64,000 bases of DNA from Albibacillus kandeliae. GTDB lineage: Bacteria; Pseudomonadota; Alphaproteobacteria; Rhodobacterales; Rhodobacteraceae. A program made the position numbers and the translations under genes. This document shows positions 1 through 9,262 of this stretch, piece after piece. Each line of letters starts with the position of its first letter. The stretch's first letter is position 1. A model generated the notes under the pieces. That model searched no databases. It was not told where the DNA came from and saw only the letters and a list, made by a program, of their open reading frames with translations. Location: positions 48,916 to 112,915 of the forward strand of contig NZ_QEHM01000003.1 in assembly GCF_003116585.1 (NCBI RefSeq). Reading direction: 5' to 3'.

Positions 1-35
1 ACTCCCATACAGAACCTGTAGCTGCATATGGCTTC

Positions 36-83
36 CCTCGGTGCCGCGTTTCATTAGCCCCCACCCAGTACGCGGCACCGAGG
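36..83 (+). repeat. 13-bp perfect inverted repeat with C-rich loop (terminator or sRNA end)
   Basis: The arms are CCTCGGTGCCGCG (36-48) and CGCGGCACCGAGG (71-83), separated by 22 nt that include a C-rich stretch (about 60-66). A pyrimidine-rich tail, ACTTTCTTTCC, follows. This could be the intrinsic terminator of a transcript entering from the left edge, or the 3' end of a small RNA with an exposed C-rich loop. The large loop is unusual for a simple terminator. Nothing else is recognisable in bases 1-189 apart from the leader of the next gene. Confidence 0.5.
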
Positions 84-189
84 ACTTTCTTTCCCCACAT
101 CGCGACCGAACGCCCTGAACAAGGGTCCGAAATTCGGTTTTCCTTTCCCGGATTGCGCTCTAGGCTCGCCGCAATTCAGGAGACCCCAA

Positions 190-1764
190 ATGCGCGACTT
201 TCACTATCCCGGCCGTTCCCCCGTCCTCTCGTCAGAAGGCATGTGCGCCACGTCACACCCTCTGGCCGCACAGGCCGCCCTCGACATTCTCAAACGGGGC
301 GGCAACGCGATGGATGCCGCCATTGCCGGGGCCGTGCTGCTCGGGATCTGCGAACCCCAGATGACCGGCATCGGCGGTGACTGCTTCGTGCTGTGGTCCG
401 AACCCGGCAAGGACATCCGCGCCCTGAACGGGTCGGGCCGCGCGCCCGCCGCCGCCAACGCCGCAGACCTGCGCGCCAAGGGCGAAACCGCGGTGCCGCT
501 TCACAGCCCCTACGCGGTGACTGTGCCCGGCGCCATCGACGCCTTTTGCCATCTCGCCGGAACCGTGGGCAAGATCGGCCTCGACGCCGTCCTCGCCCCC
601 GCGATCCACTACGCCGAAACCGGTGTGCCGGTCGCCCCGCGCGTCGCCTTCGACTGGGCAGACGACGCCGCCGTCCTGCAGGGCAAGGCGCGCGAGGCAT
701 TCCTGCTGAACGGCAAGGCCCCGACCGTGGGCCAGACCTTCAGCGCCCCCGGACAGGCCGAGGTGCTGCGCCGCATCGCCAAGAACGGGCGCGACGCCTT
801 CTACACCGGCGAAATCGCCGAGGACATGGTCGCCTCGCTGCGGGCTCTCGGCGGTGTCCACACGCTTGACGACTTCGCCGCGACCGAATGCGAGGAAACC
901 GCGCCGGTCAGCGGCTCCTACGCCGACGTCGACCTGGTGGAGCATCCGCCCAACGGCCAGGGCGCCACGGCGATCCTGCTGCTGAACATCCTCAAGCACT
1001 TCGACATCGCCGCGATGGAGCCCTTCGGCGCCCTGCGCGCGCATATCGAGGCCGAGGCCGCCAAGCTGGCCTATGACGCGCGCAACCGTTTCATCGCGGA
1101 CGCGCACCATACGTCGAAGCTCGAATACATGCTGGCCCCCGAAACAGCAGCCCGCCTCGCCGCGCTGATTGACCCAAAGAAGGCAATGGCCGCCGCCGCG
1201 CCGCTGACCGAGGCGATCCACCGCGACACCATCTACATCACCGTGGTCGACCGCGACCGCATGGCCGTGTCGCTGATCTACTCGATCTTCCACGGCTTCG
1301 GCTCGGGCATCGCCTCGGACAAGTTCGGCATCCTGTTCCAGAACCGCGGCGCCGGCTTCACGCTGGCCGAAGGCCATCCGAACGAGATGAAGGGCGGCAA
1401 GCGGCCGATGCACACGATCATCCCGGGCATGCTGCGCGAGAACGGCCGTGTGACAACGCCATTCGGCGTCATGGGCGGCGCCTACCAGCCGAACGGCCAC
1501 GCGCGCTTTGTCACCAACCTGACCGACTTCGGCATGGACATGCAGTCGGCGATGGACGCGCCGCGCAGCTTCTCCGACAACGGCACCATGAACGTCGAAA
1601 AGGGCTACTCCGACGCCGTGCGGCAGGAACTGGCCGACATGGGCCACAAGGTCGCCGTGCCAAGCGATCCGCTCGGCGGGTCCCAGGCCATCCGGATTCG
1701 CGAGGATGGCGTGCTGGAAGGCGCCAGCGATCCCCGCAAGGACGGCTGCGCCATCGGCTACTGA
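190..1764 (+). CDS. gamma-glutamyltransferase family protein (YwrD-like, cytosolic)
   Basis: 524-residue member of the gamma-glutamyltranspeptidase (N-terminal nucleophile hydrolase) family. Such enzymes self-cleave and then hydrolyse or transfer gamma-glutamyl groups, for example from glutathione. The predicted autoprocessing nucleophile is Thr347 in HRDTIYITVVDRD, matching the DT-x-Y motif of the YwrD-like branch. Downstream residues GFGSGI and QNRGAGF fit the small-subunit core. No signal peptide is visible: the protein starts MRDFHYPGRSPV and enters the conserved GMCATSHPLAAQAALDI region at once, so a cytosolic location is inferred, unlike periplasmic GGT of E. coli. AGGAG lies 8 nt before the ATG. 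It is transcribed alone and converges on hspQ. Substrate is unknown; acylases of the same fold are an alternative. Confidence 0.9.
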   Translation: MRDFHYPGRSPVLSSEGMCATSHPLAAQAALDILKRGGNAMDAAIAGAVLLGICEPQMTGIGGDCFVLWSEPGKDIRALNGSGRAPAAANAADLRAKGETAVPLHSPYAVTVPGAIDAFCHLAGTVGKIGLDAVLAPAIHYAETGVPVAPRVAFDWADDAAVLQGKAREAFLLNGKAPTVGQTFSAPGQAEVLRRIAKNGRDAFYTGEIAEDMVASLRALGGVHTLDDFAATECEETAPVSGSYADVDLVEHPPNGQGATAILLLNILKHFDIAAMEPFGALRAHIEAEAAKLAYDARNRFIADAHHTSKLEYMLAPETAARLAALIDPKKAMAAAAPLTEAIHRDTIYITVVDRDRMAVSLIYSIFHGFGSGIASDKFGILFQNRGAGFTLAEGHPNEMKGGKRPMHTIIPGMLRENGRVTTPFGVMGGAYQPNGHARFVTNLTDFGMDMQSAMDAPRSFSDNGTMNVEKGYSDAVRQELADMGHKVAVPSDPLGGSQAIRIREDGVLEGASDPRKDGCAIGY

Positions 1765-1776
1765 GCGATAAGGCGC

Positions 1777-1794
1777 TGGCCGCTTCTGCGGCCA
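1777..1794. terminator. stem-loop between convergent genes
   Basis: Arms TGGCCGC (1777-1783) and GCGGCCA (1788-1794) enclose loop TTCT, in the 46-bp gap between the converging gamma-glutamyltransferase and hspQ. There is no U-tract, so it is at best a weak or Rho-assisted bidirectional terminator. Confidence 0.3.
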
Positions 1795-1810
1795 CCGCCA
1801 GCCCGCTGCG

Positions 1811-2137
1811 TCAGTTCAGGTGAACGTGCAGCGGGTAAGACCCGTCCTGGAACGGTCCGAACATCTCGGGGATATCGGGGTGATCCACCGGCTCGCCGGA
1901 ATAATCTGCCACCAGGTTCTGCTCCGAGACATAGGCCACGTAGTAGCTCTGATCGTTCTCGGCGAGCAGGTGATAGAATGGCTGTGCCTTGGCCGGACGG
2001 CTTTCCTCGGGGATCGCCTCGTACCATTCCTCGGTGTTGGCGAACTCCGGATCGACGTCGAAAACCACCCCCCGGAAGGGATGCTTCCGGTGGCGCACGA
2101 CCTGGCCCAGGTTATATTTGGCACGTTTCGTCAACAT
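1811..2137 (-). CDS. hspQ: heat shock protein HspQ
   Basis: 108-residue HspQ/YccV-family protein, a small beta-rich protein that in enterobacteria modulates Lon protease specificity and promotes degradation of mutant DnaA. The sequence starts MLTKRAKYNLGQVVRHRKHPF and carries the family's FRGVVFDVDPEF and QPFYHLL segments, ending in DGSYPLHVHLN. The ATG at 2137 is chosen over a longer frame because it gives the usual family length of about 105 residues and has AGGGG 8-12 nt upstream. The 30 extra residues of the open frame have no family resemblance. Single-gene transcription unit. Confidence 0.92.
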   Translation of the reverse strand: MLTKRAKYNLGQVVRHRKHPFRGVVFDVDPEFANTEEWYEAIPEESRPAKAQPFYHLLAENDQSYYVAYVSEQNLVADYSGEPVDHPDIPEMFGPFQDGSYPLHVHLN

Positions 2138-2292
2138 ATCTTCAGCCCCTGGCATCAACCAATACCCTTTTCCACCCCAAAATGTCCAATCCCGGGACCG
2201 GGATTTCGCAGAAACAGTCTGTGCCACCCAGTTTTACAGTGACTTAGCCCGAATTCGCCCGCGTTCTGACGGTTTCGTCAACGGAAACCGAT

Positions 2293-2342
2293 TTGCAGCG
2301 AGCGCCTCTTGCTGTAAAATCCCGTCAAAAAAGGCAAGAGGC
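2293..2342 (+). promoter_or_regulatory. promoter-like elements and 9-bp inverted repeat overlapping the SD of the transglycosylase gene
   Basis: A perfect dyad GCCTCTTGC (2304-2312) / GCAAGAGGC (2334-2342) ends one base before the ATG at 2344; its right arm contains the ribosome-binding AAGAGG. TTGCAG (2293-2298) and TAAAAT (2315-2320) form a sigma70-like pair with a 16-nt spacer. If transcription starts near 2327 the dyad can only act as a DNA operator. If it starts further upstream, the RNA hairpin would bury the SD. Which applies cannot be told from sequence. Confidence 0.45.
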
Positions 2343-2343
2343 A

Positions 2344-2928
2344 ATGAGCAGATCCCTTTGCGTGATGATCCTCACGCTGATGCTGGCGTCGTGCGGTGGC
2401 GGATTCTCTTCGCCTCCCAGCAACCTGGACAACGCCTGCGCCATCGTGCGGGAAAAACCCAAGTACGTTCGTGCCTTCAAGGCATCCGAACGCCGCTGGG
2501 GCGTGCCCGTCGCGGTGCAGATGGCGACCGTCTATCAGGAAAGCCGCTTTCGCAGCGATGCGCGCACCCCGTTCCGCTATACCCTTGGCGTGATCCCGAT
2601 GGGGCGCCAGTCCAGCGCTTACGGCTATTCCCAGGCGCTCGACTCGACCTGGGACGACTACCGCAAGTCGACCGGCCGACGCGGCGCCAAGCGCGACAAC
2701 ATCCGGGACTCGGCCGACTTCATCGGCTGGTACATGAGCCGCAGCCACTACAAGGTCGGGATCGAACTGACCGACGCGCGCAACCAGTACCTCGCCTACC
2801 ACGAGGGTCATTCCGGTTTCGCGCGTGGCAGTCACAACAGCAAGAGCTGGCTGCTGCGGGTCGCGGGCGACGTCGAGGCGCGCGCCGTGCTGTACCAGTC
2901 GCAGCTGGCAAGCTGCGGCCGCTACTGA
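2344..2928 (+). CDS. lytic transglycosylase-like lipoprotein
   Basis: 194-residue predicted lipoprotein: the signal segment MSRSLCVMILTLMLAS is followed by lipobox Cys17 (L-A-S-C). The body resembles the lysozyme-like SLT fold of lytic murein transglycosylases: a helix with VPVAVQMATVYQESRF, where Glu66 is the probable catalytic acid, then an AYGYSQALDSTWDDY segment, and late aromatic and His positions (YLAYHEGHSGF). It would act on peptidoglycan from the outer or inner membrane leaflet. The ATG at 2344 is preferred over the longer frame because of the lipobox and the adjacent AAGAGG. Its stop codon abuts that of lolA (2929) with no gap. Catalytic activity is inferred only. Confidence 0.85.
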   Translation: MSRSLCVMILTLMLASCGGGFSSPPSNLDNACAIVREKPKYVRAFKASERRWGVPVAVQMATVYQESRFRSDARTPFRYTLGVIPMGRQSSAYGYSQALDSTWDDYRKSTGRRGAKRDNIRDSADFIGWYMSRSHYKVGIELTDARNQYLAYHEGHSGFARGSHNSKSWLLRVAGDVEARAVLYQSQLASCGRY

Positions 2929-3531
2929 TCAGCGGTTGTTCGCGCGCCGCGTGATGTCGGGATAGAACAGCGAATCCTGGATCGTCATCCCGGTCTCGAG
3001 CCCGTCAAGGACCACCGCCGTCCGGCTGCCCTGTTCGTTGGTGATGGTCCACTGGCGCAGGGCCACCGGCGCATCGCTGAACTTCAGGTCGATGAACCCG
3101 TACTCGGGATGCTCGGGATCCTGGGCGCGGACAACCGTGTAGGTGCCGTCGAAATCATGCCCGACGACCATGTTCGCGCGCCCAAGATCAACCTTCTTCT
3201 CAAGGATGATCGAAAGCGGAGTCCGCTTCAGCGGGTAGGTTTCCGGCGGCACGTTCGATTTCGAATCCCGCACCATCACGGACCCGGCGCTGGCAATCAC
3301 GTAGCCCTTGTTGGGCGGATTGTACTCGAACCGCATCTTGCCCGGCCGCTTCACATACAGCGTACCGGTCGATTTCGACCCATCCTCGTTGTACTGGACA
3401 AAGTCGCTCTCGGCGGTGCTGAAGCCGTTCAGGTAGTCCGAGATGGCGGACAGCGAAAGCTCCTCCGCGGCGAGCGCGTTGGAAGCCAGGGCGCCCGTCA
3501 GGAGGGCGGCAAGGGTCAGAGACTTGATCAT
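2929..3531 (-). CDS. lolA: outer-membrane lipoprotein carrier protein LolA
   Basis: 200-residue periplasmic protein of the LolA family, which receives lipoproteins from LolCDE and ferries them to the outer membrane. The start MIKSLTLAALLTGALASNALA is a clean type I signal peptide with cleavage after ALA. The body has the typical STAESDFVQYNEDGSKSTGTLYVKRPGKMRFEY opening strands. Start at 3531 follows the signal peptide; the open frame extends further but not convincingly. In many alphaproteobacteria lolA directly follows ftsK; here a metalloprotease gene lies between them. Confidence 0.9.
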   Translation of the reverse strand: MIKSLTLAALLTGALASNALAAEELSLSAISDYLNGFSTAESDFVQYNEDGSKSTGTLYVKRPGKMRFEYNPPNKGYVIASAGSVMVRDSKSNVPPETYPLKRTPLSIILEKKVDLGRANMVVGHDFDGTYTVVRAQDPEHPEYGFIDLKFSDAPVALRQWTITNEQGSRTAVVLDGLETGMTIQDSLFYPDITRRANNR

Positions 3532-3632
3532 GACGCCTAGATAAACCCCGCCGCGCGGAAATCCAGCATCCCTCGCGCGGCAGTGATCATCCTGCGGCAG
3601 AGCGCCGCCCATCCCGAACCCGGCCGAACACC

Positions 3633-4922
3633 TCAGAAACCCGCGTAGCTGGTCAGGTGATACTCCATCGACCAGGCCGACATGTCGCGGAACAGCATGC
3701 TGTAGGCGTCGTCGCCAAGGTCGATCTTCAGCACCAGATCGGCACCGTCGTTGATCTCGCGCAGCTTCACGTCCTCCATCGTCAGGGTCAGGCGACCGAA
3801 GTCGAGCGAATCCGAGTAGATGTTGAAGTCCTGCACGATATCGCGCGCGCCGTCCTGCTTCGGATTGAAGACGAAGACATCGCGCCCCCCTCCCCCGTTC
3901 AGCCGGTCGAGTCCCTTGCCCCCGACGATCCGGTCGTCGCCGTATCCGCCCGAGATCACGTCGTCCCCATCGCCCCCGATCAGGTCATCCGCGCCGCCGT
4001 CCCCGAACAGGCGGTCGTTGCCCTTGCCGCCGACCAGCCGGTTGCTGTCGGCCGTGTAATAGACATCTCCCGCGAAGCTCGCGTAGATCTTGTCGTTGCC
4101 GCCGCCCCCCAGCAGCACGTCGGAGCCGTTCTTTCCCACGATCACGTCGCGCCCTGCCCCGCCGATAATGCGGTCGTCTGCACCGCCCCCGATCAGCCGG
4201 TCATTGCCGCCGCCGCCCTTCAGCAGGTTCTCGGACCCGACGCCGATCACCCGGTCATCCTCGGCCCCTGCCACGACGCGGAACACGCCGTCGTCGCGGA
4301 ACCCGTAGGACCAGTCGTCCGCCGCGCCGCTTTCGCCGTAGATGTGGCGCAGCGCCTGCTCATCCAGCACGCCCAGCTCTCCCACCGGATAGTTCGTGTA
4401 GTTGTAGGACATCAGCGTGTAGCGGTGGCTGTCGAAGACCGAGCTCAGCGTCAGCCCGCCCTCGTGGGTATGCGACAGGCCGACCGCGTGGCCGAGCTCG
4501 TGCAGGATCACTTCGGCCGAATAGCCCGAAGACAGGTCCAGCGAGGACACGTCGAGGACGAAGGACCCGGTCGAAACCGCGCCGTTGTTCACCCAAGGGT
4601 AATTGGCCCAGCCGCCCCAGTCCGAGCCGGTCACCCCGTGCAGGTTGATCATCGCCTCGCCGTCGGCCTTCTCGACAAAGGTGATCCCCGTCACCGCCTC
4701 GATGGCGTCCATGGCCGCACGAACGGCGTCCTCGACCGCCGGATTCAGGACGGTGACCGTATCGACCGCATAGGCGACTTCCCACGCAGAGGGGAGCTCG
4801 TCCGGAGTCATGAAATGATAGCTGACGAAAACCGGGGAGCCGAGCGACTCACCCGCGTTCCAGCGCTGAGCCGCGTAATCGAGATAGGCGAGAATCGCCG
4901 TGTAATCGGAAACAACTGTCAT
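3633..4922 (-). CDS. serralysin-type (M10) RTX metalloprotease
   Basis: 429-residue secreted zinc protease. Residues 141-151 are HELGHAVGLSH, the zinc-binding HExxHxxGxxH signature, and Met171 in LMSYNY is the Met-turn with the following Tyr seen in serralysins. From about residue 235 to 365 there are glycine/aspartate-rich nonapeptides (GGxGxDxxx type, such as GGKGNDRLFG and GGDGDDVISG), the calcium-binding RTX repeats. There is no N-terminal signal peptide, as expected for C-terminally directed type I secretion; no type I exporter genes occur in this window. The start at 4922 has AGGAAAG upstream. A terminator-like hairpin separates it from ftsK, so it is probably a separate transcription unit. 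Confidence 0.92.
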   Translation of the reverse strand: MTVVSDYTAILAYLDYAAQRWNAGESLGSPVFVSYHFMTPDELPSAWEVAYAVDTVTVLNPAVEDAVRAAMDAIEAVTGITFVEKADGEAMINLHGVTGSDWGGWANYPWVNNGAVSTGSFVLDVSSLDLSSGYSAEVILHELGHAVGLSHTHEGGLTLSSVFDSHRYTLMSYNYTNYPVGELGVLDEQALRHIYGESGAADDWSYGFRDDGVFRVVAGAEDDRVIGVGSENLLKGGGGNDRLIGGGADDRIIGGAGRDVIVGKNGSDVLLGGGGNDKIYASFAGDVYYTADSNRLVGGKGNDRLFGDGGADDLIGGDGDDVISGGYGDDRIVGGKGLDRLNGGGGRDVFVFNPKQDGARDIVQDFNIYSDSLDFGRLTLTMEDVKLREINDGADLVLKIDLGDDAYSMLFRDMSAWSMEYHLTSYAGF

Positions 4923-4967
4923 GAAACAACTTTCCTGGAAAACGCACCACACCGAACCATGGTGACC

Positions 4968-4999
4968 AAACAAACATGCCGGGCAAGGGGCCCGGCATG
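4968..4999 (-). terminator. intrinsic terminator downstream of ftsK
   Basis: A 10-bp stem (CATGCCGGGC 4975-4984 / GCCCGGCATG 4990-4999) with a 5-nt loop is followed, on the minus strand, by TTTGTTTGG. It lies 33 bp past the ftsK stop and 46 bp before the protease ATG. On the plus strand GTTTTA follows, so it may work in both directions. Confidence 0.65.
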
Positions 5000-5032
5000 G
5001 TTTTACGCTTCAATGTGGCACCAGTTGGGCGC

Positions 5033-7957
5033 CTACTGCTGTTCGGGGACGAGGATCTCGCGTTTGCCCACGTGGTTGGCAGCCGAGACGACGCCTTCTT
5101 CCTCCATCTGCTCGACCAGGCGCGCGGCCTTGTTGTAGCCGATGGCCAGCTTGCGCTGGATGTAAGAGGTCGAACACTTGCGGTCCTTGATCACGATCTG
5201 CACCGCGGTGTCGTAGAGCGCATCCTCGCTGTCCGTGTTGCCACCGAGGCCAAGTACCATGTCGATGTCGTTCGACTTGTCCTCGTCCGGGCCTTCCAGA
5301 ACGGTGTTGACGTAGGACGGCGGGCCGAACTGCTTGAGGTGGTTGACCACCTCCTCGACTTCCTCGTCCGAGACGAACGGGCCGTGGCAGCGGGTGATCT
5401 TGGCGCCGCCGGCCATGTAGAGCATGTCGCCCATGCCCAGCAGCTGCTCGGCGCCCATTTCACCAAGGATGGTGCGGCTGTCGATCTTGGACGTCACCTG
5501 GAACGAGATCCGGGTGGGGAAGTTCGCCTTGACCGTACCGGTGATCACGTCGACCGAGGGACGCTGCGTGGCCATGATGATGTGGATGCCCGAGGCACGC
5601 GCCATCTGCGCAAGGCGTTGGATGCAGGCCTCGATCTCCTTGCCCGCGACCATCATGAGGTCGGCCATCTCGTCGACGATCACGACGATGTAGGGCATTT
5701 TCTCGGGCGCGAATTCCTCGGTCTCGAACACCGGTTCGCCGGTCTCGTCGTCAAAGCCCGTCTGCACGGTGCGCGAGAACATCTCGCCCTTGGCCAGCGC
5801 ATCCTTGACCCGGCCGTTGTAGCCGTCGATGTTGCGCACGCCCATCTTGGACATCTTGCGATAGCGGTCCTCCATCTCGCCCACCACCCACTTGAGCGCG
5901 ACCACGGCCTTCTTGGGGTCGGTCACAACAGGGGAGAGGAGGTGCGGGATGCCGTCATAGACGGAGAGTTCCAGCATCTTGGGGTCGATCATGATCAGGC
6001 GGCACTCGTCCGGGGTCAGACGATAGAGCAGCGACAGGATCATGGTGTTGATCGCGACCGACTTACCGGAACCCGTGGTCCCGGCGATCAGCAGGTGAGG
6101 CATCTTGGCGAGGTTGGCGACGATCGGGTCGCCCCCGATGTCCTTGCCCAGCGCCAGCGGCAGCGCCTGGTTGCCATCGCCAAAGTCGCGGCTGGCGAGG
6201 ATCTCGCGCAGGACCACCTTTTCGCGGTTGTCGTTCGGCAGTTCGATCCCGATCACCGAGCGGCCCGGCACGGTCGAAACGCGGGCCGACAGCGCCATCA
6301 TCGAACGCGCGATATCGTCGGCAAGGCCGATCACGCGGCTGGCCTTGAGGCCCGGGGCCGGTTCCAGTTCGTACATGGTAACCACGGGGCCCGGACGGAC
6401 GCTGACGATCTCGCCCTTGACGCCATAGTCGTCCAGAACGTTCTCGAGCATCCGCGCATTCTCTTCCAGCGCCTCGTCCGAGAGGTGGTGCCGCTGGATC
6501 GCCTTGGGATCGGACAGCAGGCTGAGGGGCGGCAGTTCGAAGTCGCTGTTCTCGTCCTCCAGCGCGAGGCGCGGCTGCGCCTCGGCCTGTGCGCGGCGGG
6601 ACTGGACCGGCGCCTTGCGGGCCGGGTTCTCGACCACCTTGCGCGGCTCGGGAACCGGAACCTTGCGCGCGACGGCCGGCTGGCTCACCGGCATCGGCTC
6701 GGACTCCATCATCTCCGGCTCGGCCTCGTAGTAGGGCTCGTCGTCGAACATATTGTCGTCGTAGCGGTCATCATAACGGTCGTCGTACTCGTCCTCGACA
6801 AAACGCTCTGCCACCGGCGCCGGACGGGCGGCGGCCTGCGCGCTGGTCAGCGGCGGCTCGGCCCTCAGGCCCGTCGAGGGCCGCGGCGCGACCAGCAGCG
6901 GTTCGGGCCGGCGGCCACGTCCCTTGGTCAGCGGTTTGGTCGGGTCGTCCTCGGGCTCGACCGGCAGCCCGGCCTGACGGCGGGCACGCACGATGTCGGC
7001 AATCTTCGAGCGGATGCGCTCGCCACCCGTGGCGTCTTCATCCCGGTAAAGCTGGGCTTCGTCCAGTTCGGGTTCCGGTTCCGGCTCGGGGCGCCGGATC
7101 AGGCTCGGCATACGCGACAGGAAACCGCCGCGCGGTTCGGCCGGCTCCGGGCGCGACACGATCTCGATGGGCTCGAACTCGTAATCGTCCTCTTCCCAAT
7201 CGTCACGCTGCGCCGCCCGTTCCGCGCGCGCGATACGGAATTCCTGATGCCGCTCCGCCACGCGGACGCCCTGCTGACGTACCATCTTGGCGGTACCGGC
7301 TGCACTGCGCCCAAGCAGGGTCAGCAGCGCGCTGTAGGCCATGATCAAGCCGATCAGAACGAACCGGGTGCCCCGGCTCGCCTCGTATTTCGTGACACCC
7401 AGCACGTAACCGCCAAGCGCCAGCATCGCCGCCGCCATCACCAGCGAGGTGAGCTTGATCATCAGGTGCGACCCGAAGGGCAGCGCCGTCAGCAGCGCAC
7501 CGGTCACCGTATCGCCGAACATCCCACCAAGGCCGAAGCTGTGCGTCGCCTTCCATGCCGCATCGGGCACCAGCGTCGAGGCATAGACCGAGCCCAGCGC
7601 GATGGCGATCGGCGCGAAGACCACGCGCGAAACGGCGCGCTCCTCTCCGCGGTGGAACGCGAACCGCGCGCCCCAGACCATCAGGCAGAGCGCGATACCC
7701 CAGCTGCCCCAGCCGATGATCATGAACAGCGGTGCGGCGATGGAGGCGCCAAGCGACCCCATCCAGTTCTGCACCGGTGCATCGGTCGAGACCAGCCAGT
7801 TCGGGTCCTCGGGCGTATAGGATCCGATCATCGCCGCAGCCGCACAGCCGAGACAGAACAGGAAAATCCCGATCAGTTCCTTGCCGCGTTTCTCGATCGC
7901 CGCCTGCATGTTGCTGTCGAGCAGCGGATCGCGGTTGCGAATATGATAGGATGCCAT
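5033..7957 (-). CDS. ftsK: DNA translocase FtsK
   Basis: 974-residue septal DNA pump that moves the chromosome terminus during division and activates XerCD at dif. The N-terminal ~210 residues hold several hydrophobic segments (membrane domain). A charged, Pro/Glu-rich linker with an Asp/Tyr repeat ([18 protein letters not shown]) follows. The motor domain from about residue 480 contains Walker [12 protein letters not shown] near residue 620 and Walker [11 protein letters not shown]. The last ~65 residues (from [14 protein letters not shown]) are the gamma winged-helix that reads KOPS. Length is normal for alphaproteobacteria. It lies 16 bp downstream of the aminotransferase gene, so the two are probably co-transcribed. 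Confidence 0.97.
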   Translation of the reverse strand: MASYHIRNRDPLLDSNMQAAIEKRGKELIGIFLFCLGCAAAAMIGSYTPEDPNWLVSTDAPVQNWMGSLGASIAAPLFMIIGWGSWGIALCLMVWGARFAFHRGEERAVSRVVFAPIAIALGSVYASTLVPDAAWKATHSFGLGGMFGDTVTGALLTALPFGSHLMIKLTSLVMAAAMLALGGYVLGVTKYEASRGTRFVLIGLIMAYSALLTLLGRSAAGTAKMVRQQGVRVAERHQEFRIARAERAAQRDDWEEDDYEFEPIEIVSRPEPAEPRGGFLSRMPSLIRRPEPEPEPELDEAQLYRDEDATGGERIRSKIADIVRARRQAGLPVEPEDDPTKPLTKGRGRRPEPLLVAPRPSTGLRAEPPLTSAQAAARPAPVAERFVEDEYDDRYDDRYDDNMFDDEPYYEAEPEMMESEPMPVSQPAVARKVPVPEPRKVVENPARKAPVQSRRAQAEAQPRLALEDENSDFELPPLSLLSDPKAIQRHHLSDEALEENARMLENVLDDYGVKGEIVSVRPGPVVTMYELEPAPGLKASRVIGLADDIARSMMALSARVSTVPGRSVIGIELPNDNREKVVLREILASRDFGDGNQALPLALGKDIGGDPIVANLAKMPHLLIAGTTGSGKSVAINTMILSLLYRLTPDECRLIMIDPKMLELSVYDGIPHLLSPVVTDPKKAVVALKWVVGEMEDRYRKMSKMGVRNIDGYNGRVKDALAKGEMFSRTVQTGFDDETGEPVFETEEFAPEKMPYIVVIVDEMADLMMVAGKEIEACIQRLAQMARASGIHIIMATQRPSVDVITGTVKANFPTRISFQVTSKIDSRTILGEMGAEQLLGMGDMLYMAGGAKITRCHGPFVSDEEVEEVVNHLKQFGPPSYVNTVLEGPDEDKSNDIDMVLGLGGNTDSEDALYDTAVQIVIKDRKCSTSYIQRKLAIGYNKAARLVEQMEEEGVVSAANHVGKREILVPEQQ

Positions 7958-7973
7958 ACCTGCCTCGATTTAC

Positions 7974-9155
7974 TTATCCGTACAAACAATCGCGCAACAT
8001 CGTCAGCGCGCGCCGCGTCTCGTCCTGGGGCGCCACCAGGGCGACGCGAATGAATCCCTCGCCGGGGTTCTGCCCCGACTTGCCCTGCGCCAGATAGGCG
8101 CCCGGCAACACCCGCACCCCGGTCTCCTGCCAGAGTTTCAGGGCCGCCGCCTCGCCGTCATCCACCGGAAGCCACAAGAAGAACCCGGCCTCGGGGGGCT
8201 GATAGCCCTGCACACCGGCAAAGACCTCGTCGGCGATAGCGTATTTTTCCTGATAAAGACGGCGATTTTCTGTCACGTGCGCCTCGTCCGCCCAGACGGC
8301 TGCGGCAGCCGCCTGCAGCGGCCCCGGCAGCGGCGCCCCGGAATAGGCCCGCAACTGCTTCATCGCGGCGATGGACTTGGGCCCGCCCGCAACAAACCCC
8401 GAGCGCAGACCCGGCAGGTTCGACCGCTTGGACAGCGAATGGAACACGGTCACCCGCTCGGGGTCCGCCCCCATCTCGCGCGCAACTTGCATGGCGCCCG
8501 GAGGCGGCGTGTCGCGGTAGATCTCGCAGTAGCATTCGTCGGCGAAGATGCGGAAATCGTATTCCTCGGCCAGCGTGATCAGGTCAGCCCAATAATCGCG
8601 CGACGCCACCGCGCCCTGCGGGTTGGCAGGCGAACAGATATAGGCAATCGCCGTGCGGTTCAGGATCTCGGGCGCAAGCCCGCGATAGTCCGGCAGGTGG
8701 CCGGTCGCCGCCGTCGCGGGCACGAACAAGGGCTCCGCCCCGACCGAAATCGCCGCGATCATGTAGACCTGGTAGAAGGGGTTCGGCGTCAGAACGATGG
8801 GCGTCGAGCGGTTCTTGAGCTCGGGACACAGCGCCATTGCAGCGTTGTAGAGCCCTTCGCGGGTGCCGTTCAGCGCAAGGATTTGGCTGGCCGGATCAAG
8901 CGCGACGCCATAGCGGCGCTGGAACCAGTCGGCGATCGAGCCGCGCAGTTCGTCGGTACCCTCGTTCTGGGGATAGCTGTTGAACAGGGCAGCGTTGTCC
9001 GTGATCACGTCCTTGACCCAGGCCGGAAACGCATGCTTCGGCTCGCCAATGGTCATGTGAACCACGTCGCCGCCCGGCGCGTGAGAATCCAAAAGCGCCC
9101 GCAGGCGCGGGAACGCATAGGCCGGAAGGTTCGAAAACCGTTCGGGAAAGTCCAT
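7974..9155 (-). CDS. class I/II PLP-dependent aminotransferase (DapC-like)
   Basis: 393-residue fold-type I aminotransferase. Visible landmarks are the N-terminal MTIGEPKHAFP loop, NPFYQVY, the SPANPQGAV segment, FADECYCEIY (cofactor Asp and Tyr), and SLSKRSNLPGLRSGF with the Schiff-base lysine. It resembles putative N-succinyldiaminopimelate aminotransferases (lysine and cell-wall precursor synthesis), which often precede ftsK in Rhodobacterales, but substrate cannot be read from sequence. The ATG at 9155 (MDFPERFSNLP) is preferred to the longer frame at 9179 because of GAGGCAG upstream. Confidence 0.88.
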   Translation of the reverse strand: MDFPERFSNLPAYAFPRLRALLDSHAPGGDVVHMTIGEPKHAFPAWVKDVITDNAALFNSYPQNEGTDELRGSIADWFQRRYGVALDPASQILALNGTREGLYNAAMALCPELKNRSTPIVLTPNPFYQVYMIAAISVGAEPLFVPATAATGHLPDYRGLAPEILNRTAIAYICSPANPQGAVASRDYWADLITLAEEYDFRIFADECYCEIYRDTPPPGAMQVAREMGADPERVTVFHSLSKRSNLPGLRSGFVAGGPKSIAAMKQLRAYSGAPLPGPLQAAAAAVWADEAHVTENRRLYQEKYAIADEVFAGVQGYQPPEAGFFLWLPVDDGEAAALKLWQETGVRVLPGAYLAQGKSGQNPGEGFIRVALVAPQDETRRALTMLRDCLYG

Positions 9156-9262
9156 CGATACTGCCTCAGTCGGGATCATTTACGCCCCGTTTGTCAGCAA
9201 GTTACCGGCGTGCCCCCTTCGCGTCCAGCCAAACCCGGTGCTTGACAGGGAATTTGTGTCTT

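Noticed and set aside
3850-4260. Tandem DNA repeat or CRISPR-like region
   Set aside because: The periodicity is the 9-residue RTX repeat of the metalloprotease coding sequence; there are no spacers or direct repeats of CRISPR type.
4976-8053. 1025-codon open frame on the plus strand opposite ftsK
   Set aside because: It is the antisense of a clear ftsK gene; low stop frequency in GC-rich DNA explains it, and its Asp/His/Arg-rich translation has no motif.
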